Assembly: GCA_916610825.1 (NCBI GenBank)
Contig: OU744450.1
Location: 23,435,338 to 23,499,337, forward strand
DNA: 64,000 nt
DNA from: Haliclystus octoradiatus
Taxonomy: Eukaryota; Cnidaria; Staurozoa; Stauromedusae; Haliclystidae
Direction of reading: 5' to 3'
The notes under the pieces were generated by a model. That model had not been told where the DNA came from. It saw only the letters and a list, made by a program, of their open reading frames with translations, and did no database searches. The translations under genes and the position numbers were made by a program. Numbering within the stretch: the stretch's first letter is position 1; the number at the start of each line of letters is the position of its first letter. Of this stretch, positions 60,183-64,000 are shown piece after piece.

Positions 60183-60480
60183 TTAGTAGTAGTAGTATAG
60201 ACAGTCACATTATAGAAATTTGCCGTCTCTCTTACGCCTTACATATTTGCTACACAAAGAACGCCACAAATCACGGTCAGACATAGCTGACAAAGAAACT
60301 TGTAAATAACACAATTCACGATACAAAACATTATGAAAAGATGCTACTCTCCCATATCCCCTTCGGTTGCCAGTGAAGGATGTCATGCAGCGGTTGAGGG
60401 GCATACGTCTTCGATCTTTCGAAATGACCTAAAAAAGACATCTGACGTTAGTGAGCAGTAGCAGAGGCAGAAGGGGAAAG
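60183..60480 (-). repeat. LINE 3' fragment with (TAC)n tail, copy 2
   Basis: The minus strand reads LSAMSDRDLWRSLCSKYVRR and then RDGKFL, like the extreme C-terminus of a LINE reverse transcriptase, and ends in TACTACTACTAC. Upstream, CCTCAACCGCTGCATGACAT belongs to the same element. It shares its 3' 160 bp with 7245-7420. The clade is not clear. Confidence 0.55.
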
Positions 60481-60545
60481 TTTTCTAAGTTTAGCAGTAG
60501 ACAGTAAGTTTTACCATCAATGTTTAAGATCTAAGCATGCATTGA

Positions 60546-60562
60546 GCTCTCTCTCTCTCTCT
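60546..60562. repeat. (CT)n microsatellite
   Basis: Eight CT units following ATTGAG. Confidence 0.9.
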
Positions 60563-61199
60563 GAATAATTATGTATAAACTGATCGTACTTCTAGATATC
60601 TAAGCATGCATTAATGATTGAGCACTATATGTGCATGCATGAAGCCATGTTATGATCTGGTTGTTTATCGAACACTATCAAGATTTTATCGTGTAAATCG
60701 ATTACTTTCACCGCACTCAGCCTTGTATTTTATCGTAAGTAAATTCCAATACTTTTAATGGTCGATGGGCACAAATATTTTAGTCCTTGGAAATGGAGAT
60801 ATAATCTGAGTATGAGCGACTAGATTTTGCCCGATCACTGTAGCAGTTGGTCTACACATGGAATTACTAATCCCGATATTTGCTCTTTTAACTCTTTTAT
60901 GGCCACGGCATGGGATCCTGTATCCACAATCAGACAAGCTTATAGATTATGTAATAGATTGTCGTGAAGTCATAGTTCAAGACTAGTATACAAACAAGCA
61001 ACGTGTCTATTCGTTGTTGTATGTTGTATGTAAAGGATAGAATACATACAATGCTCAGATCATGACCTAGATTGGCCCGAGTTCGAATTAAACCGATTCC
61101 GAATGTTGAATTTATCGTCCAACAGCCTCGATTTGCTCAATTATTATTCAGCCTTTTTCCCGCGCAATTCCTTCTTGTCGAAATTTCAAAATTGCAGCC

Positions 61200-63619
61200 A
61201 TGACATACACGCAGGAATTTACCCTTGACGATGCACCCGATGATGGAATTACTGCCGTTAAATTTAGCCCAAATTCTTCAGAATTCTTATTGGCTTCATC
61301 GTGGGATAAGGTTTGTTCATTTTATCATACTTTCATGTGACGTTTTGTTTTGCTGTAGTAGAGATTCATTAACGGCGAAATTGACCAGATCAAGACTCCA
61401 GTCAGTCATGATCATCCAGACATCCAGTTAGGCCTATCATAATCATATCATATGAATGAATAGGATAGTCCTAGCCCTAAACTAAGGTAGGTCTTAGCTA
61501 TTGTATTTCTAGGCCTATTCAAAGTCAGCTACCAGCAAGGGTCAAGGAGGCAAATATAACTCAAATAATATTTACGAACTTGCATATTGGCACAATGGCA
61601 CATAGTATAGTTCTAAAATTGATCTAATCTGTAGATCTAGAATTACTTAAATTAGATTAAAGTAGGATAACTAAGCCTATTATTAGGCTACTGGAGATCT
61701 CTTAATATTAGTAGGTCATAGGGCCAGAAATAAAAATGTTTTCAAAGCATCATTGCTTGAAAGAAAAACAAAGCTTCGTGATGCTCAACAAAATGACGAC
61801 AAACTTGCATCAGATAAGTTACTTGCTTAGAAATGGGCTAGGACTTTACCACACTGAAAAGTTCATGTTGTGTGCGTCTGAGTCATAGTCCAGTATGCAG
61901 ATTATGGCAATGGCGCACCCAAGATTCAACGTTATGTAGATGATTTATGGTGGAACGTCAACAAAGTATTTGCTATTGCGCACCCAAGATCTCGGCGAAA
62001 ACTGCTCTTCTCTGCAGACTGGGCCATAGTGAAATCCTCGTATTTGGAACACCGGATATTTACGCCACGCCAAGTCAGTATTCAAGTTGAAAACTATAGA
62101 AAATTATCAAATTTCCACGCCAAAGAAACCAAATTGGCGTAAAATCAACTCAGTTCTACATGGAATCCACTATGGCATCTGAGATCTCAGGTGCGCAGCA
62201 GACTTTAATACGTAGGATTTCAACTGAATTAATTAAATCTCAAGACGCAAATTGCAATATTTTCAACCTGACCAACTTTCTATTGAATTTTAAGACTATC
62301 CTAAATTGAGTCTGTATGATACTTTCTTACAGACTGTGCGACTTTATAATGTCAACAGCAACAAACTGCGGCTTAAGTATCAACATGATGCAGCTGTCCT
62401 TGACTGTTGCTTCTCTGATTCAGTCCATGCTTACAGTGGTGGCCTTGATAGAGTATTAAAATCGTAAGTTATTATTATGAAATTGTTTTGAATGTTTTCC
62501 TGAACAGTGATTGGTTAAGAGCCCTTTTGGATACAACTATATAGATTAAGTTATATAGACCCTTTCCATGGTAGGCCTAACATATCAAATAGCTTGAATA
62601 CAGATTTAAATACATAGAATAGCGTACTTATAACTTTATACTTGTAGCTTGTACCTTTACTTGTAATTATATGTAAAGGTGTATGTATCCAATCGGATTT
62701 CAGATTGTATTTGGATAGAATTTCAGCCATCAGTCGAAATGTCAACCAGTGTGAACTGTGAAGTAGAAATTACCTAAAGCCTTGGCCAAACCGTAGAACA
62801 TTTTGACAGAACATTCACAGAACATGAATGTTCGGTGTCATGTTCTATCGTTTGGCAGGAGTACCGGACAGAACATTATGTTCTGTCCAATGTTCGTCGT
62901 ACAAATTTGGCATAGAATTAATTCGGGGAACGTTGAATCAAATTTCTACGAGGCTGATAATAGCGAGACCATGCTCACTGAACCGACCGACATATTAAAA
63001 CCTCAATAATAATAATTAGTGTAGGCCTACTGTTTGGCACCCTGTCGATAGGACACAGAACATTAAGAAAAAACACAGAACATTTGCAGAAATGTTCGAT
63101 GCCAATTGTTCTACGGTTCGGTTTGGCCCTAGCTTAAGAGCGTCTCTGCAATTTTCTTCTCATGTTATTATATACCTTCTAATTATTTACCCACTTGAAA
63201 GATATAGGCCCTATGCTTTGTAAAAATTGACGCCAATGATCAGCAAAACCGATTGTTTTCAGAACAATCGTTTCATACCGTACCTCAAAGAATGACAGTA
63301 CACACTTGATTTAGAAAGAGGCTGTGCCTTGAAATTTTGGAAAAGGATGTATATCTATTTTTATTAAATTATTGATTATTTTACATGTGATGAATTATCA
63401 AAATATCTTAAATATATTTAATTTGTAAATTTATCACATTTTCTGTAAGTAATTCACAGTCATTGCTGTTTTACAGAAATAAAACTTCATTAGTTCATAT
63501 TCTAATCAACACATTTTTGTTATTCTTTACTTCCAGATTTGATTTCAATACATCCAAAGAAACAATAATTGGTTCACATGACAAACCAATACGTTGTGTT
63601 GACTATTGTCAATCTTTAG
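61200..63619 (+). CDS. BUB3: BUB3 mitotic checkpoint protein, 5' part
   Basis: Exons 61200-61310, 62333-62463 and 63537-63619, all GT-AG and in phase; the coding sequence runs on past the window. The 108 residues seen follow human BUB3 closely: FTLDDAPDDGITAVKFSPNS then FLLASSWDK, TVRLYNVNSNKLRLKYQHDA then VLDCCFSDSVHAYSGGLD, and TIIGSHDKPIRCVDYC. These are the first two WD40 blades and the start of the third. BUB3 is a seven-bladed WD40 protein that binds the GLEBS motifs of BUB1 and BUBR1 and recruits them to phosphorylated KNL1 MELT repeats at kinetochores. The start is the first ATG, in good context (GCAGCC before ATG), and equals the family start. Exon 2 opens with the canonical TVRLY blade strand. 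Intron 2 carries a MITE. Confidence 0.95.
62780..63133. mobile_element. GAACATT-rich MITE in BUB3 intron 2
   Basis: The left end CCTTGGCCAAACCGTAGAAC and the reverse complement of the right end (CTAGGGCCAAACCGAACCGT, then AGAAC) are inverted repeats. The interior repeats AGAACATT and AATGTTC blocks and includes the palindrome GACAGAACATTATGTTCTGT. Target duplication unclear. Confidence 0.7.
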
Positions 63620-63685
63620 GTAGGCCATTGATGTTAATTTGCGAGTTTATTCTGTTACCTACAAAATTCTGCAGCTTATCCTTGT

Positions 63686-63843
63686 CAGGGAGGCTCCTAT
63701 AAACTTGAATCGAAAGTCAGTCACGCTTTTTGATAGTGTGAAACGGGAATTTGTCAAAAAAATCATACATCAGCAATAAAAATTGTGAAGAAAATTTTGA
63801 AATGCTTTCAGGATTCCAGAAGGCTAAACATTTTGTCGAACCC
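63686..63843. repeat. Degraded CAGGGTYC hAT-like MITE
   Basis: CAGGATTCCAGAAGGCTAAAC and the terminus TTTTGTCGAACCCT are clear matches to the right end of 14669-14844; TGTCAGGGAGGCTCCT may be the worn left end. It lies in BUB3 intron 3. Confidence 0.55.
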
Positions 63844-63871
63844 TAACCATTGCCTAGGGATTGGGATATTA

Positions 63872-64000
63872 CCCCTGCGAAAACAGTTCAGGAGTTCATG
63901 AACAGTTCATGAACAGTTTATGAACGTTAAATGGCCCCAAATTTTCTTGAACGGTCTGTGAGGGTTTATGAACTGTTTATGAACAGTTCATGAACAGTTC
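63872..64000. mobile_element. Palindromic TTCATGAAC MITE cut by the window edge
   Basis: Begins after TA with CCCCTGCGAAAACAGTTCAG, then GAGTTCATGAACAG blocks and GTTAAATGGCCCC as in 4046-4237. It is the cleanest left end of the family, and the right end lies outside the window. Confidence 0.8.

Larger units (their letters stand above)
59951..61199. other. Intergenic interval before BUB3
   Basis: Contains the LINE fragment at 60183-60480 and a CT microsatellite at 60546-60562; ATCTAAGCATGCATT occurs twice (60529 and 60599). The stretch just before the ATG at 61200 is richer in GC (TTTTTCCCGCGCAATTCC) and probably belongs to the BUB3 promoter or leader. Confidence 0.5.

Noticed and set aside
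61200-63619. RAE1 instead of BUB3
   Set aside because: RAE1 is the closest WD40 relative, but the N-terminal start, the LRLKYQHDAAVLDC blade and IGSHDKPIRCVDYC agree with BUB3.

Overview
This is an AT-rich stretch of an animal nuclear genome: genes with GT-AG introns, long introns, and a dense load of short non-autonomous DNA transposons, tRNA-derived SINEs and LINE scraps. Three genes are clear relatives of human genes (ribosomal protein S5, BUB3 and an EGFL7/EGFL8-type secreted protein). The repeats are not those of vertebrates. A non-vertebrate metazoan fits best; a tunicate, hemichordate or spiralian are all possible and the window does not decide between them.

Layout. (1) 39-7800, plus strand: an eight-exon gene for an unrecognised 301-residue protein, complete in frame. 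(2) 8210-9631, minus strand: an intronless MFS transporter of MFSD8-like type, convergent with gene 1. (3) 11312-17548, plus: RPS5, with a 20-nt pyrimidine-rich (TOP) leader exon and five coding exons giving 208 residues. (4) 22545-59945, plus: an EGFL7/8-like gene of eleven coding exons and 294 residues spread over 37 kb, with signal peptide, EMI, EGF, calcium-binding EGF, helical segments, a tiny Gly-X-Y collagen exon and a CxC tail. (5) About 47862-51465, plus: a 564-residue DUF3504 (Crypton tyrosine-recombinase-derived) gene lying wholly inside the 18-kb intron 9 of gene 4, on the same strand. (6) 61200 to beyond the window end, plus: the first three coding exons of BUB3.

Between and inside the genes lie at least eight MITE families. 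Several have perfect terminal inverted repeats and 8-bp target duplications (hAT-like) or TA duplications (pogo/mariner-like). Two clear nested insertions are present: a SINE inside a pogo-like MITE, and one MITE inside another. There are also remnants of a retroelement whose C-terminus looks like a restriction-like endonuclease domain, a CR1/L2-like LINE 3' end, and a tRNA-derived SINE family of about 360 bp.

The genes do not form a pathway. The points of most interest are the collagen-bearing EGFL7 relative, the Crypton-derived gene nested in its intron, and the layered MITE landscape. All splice sites and domain calls are read by eye; no search was run.
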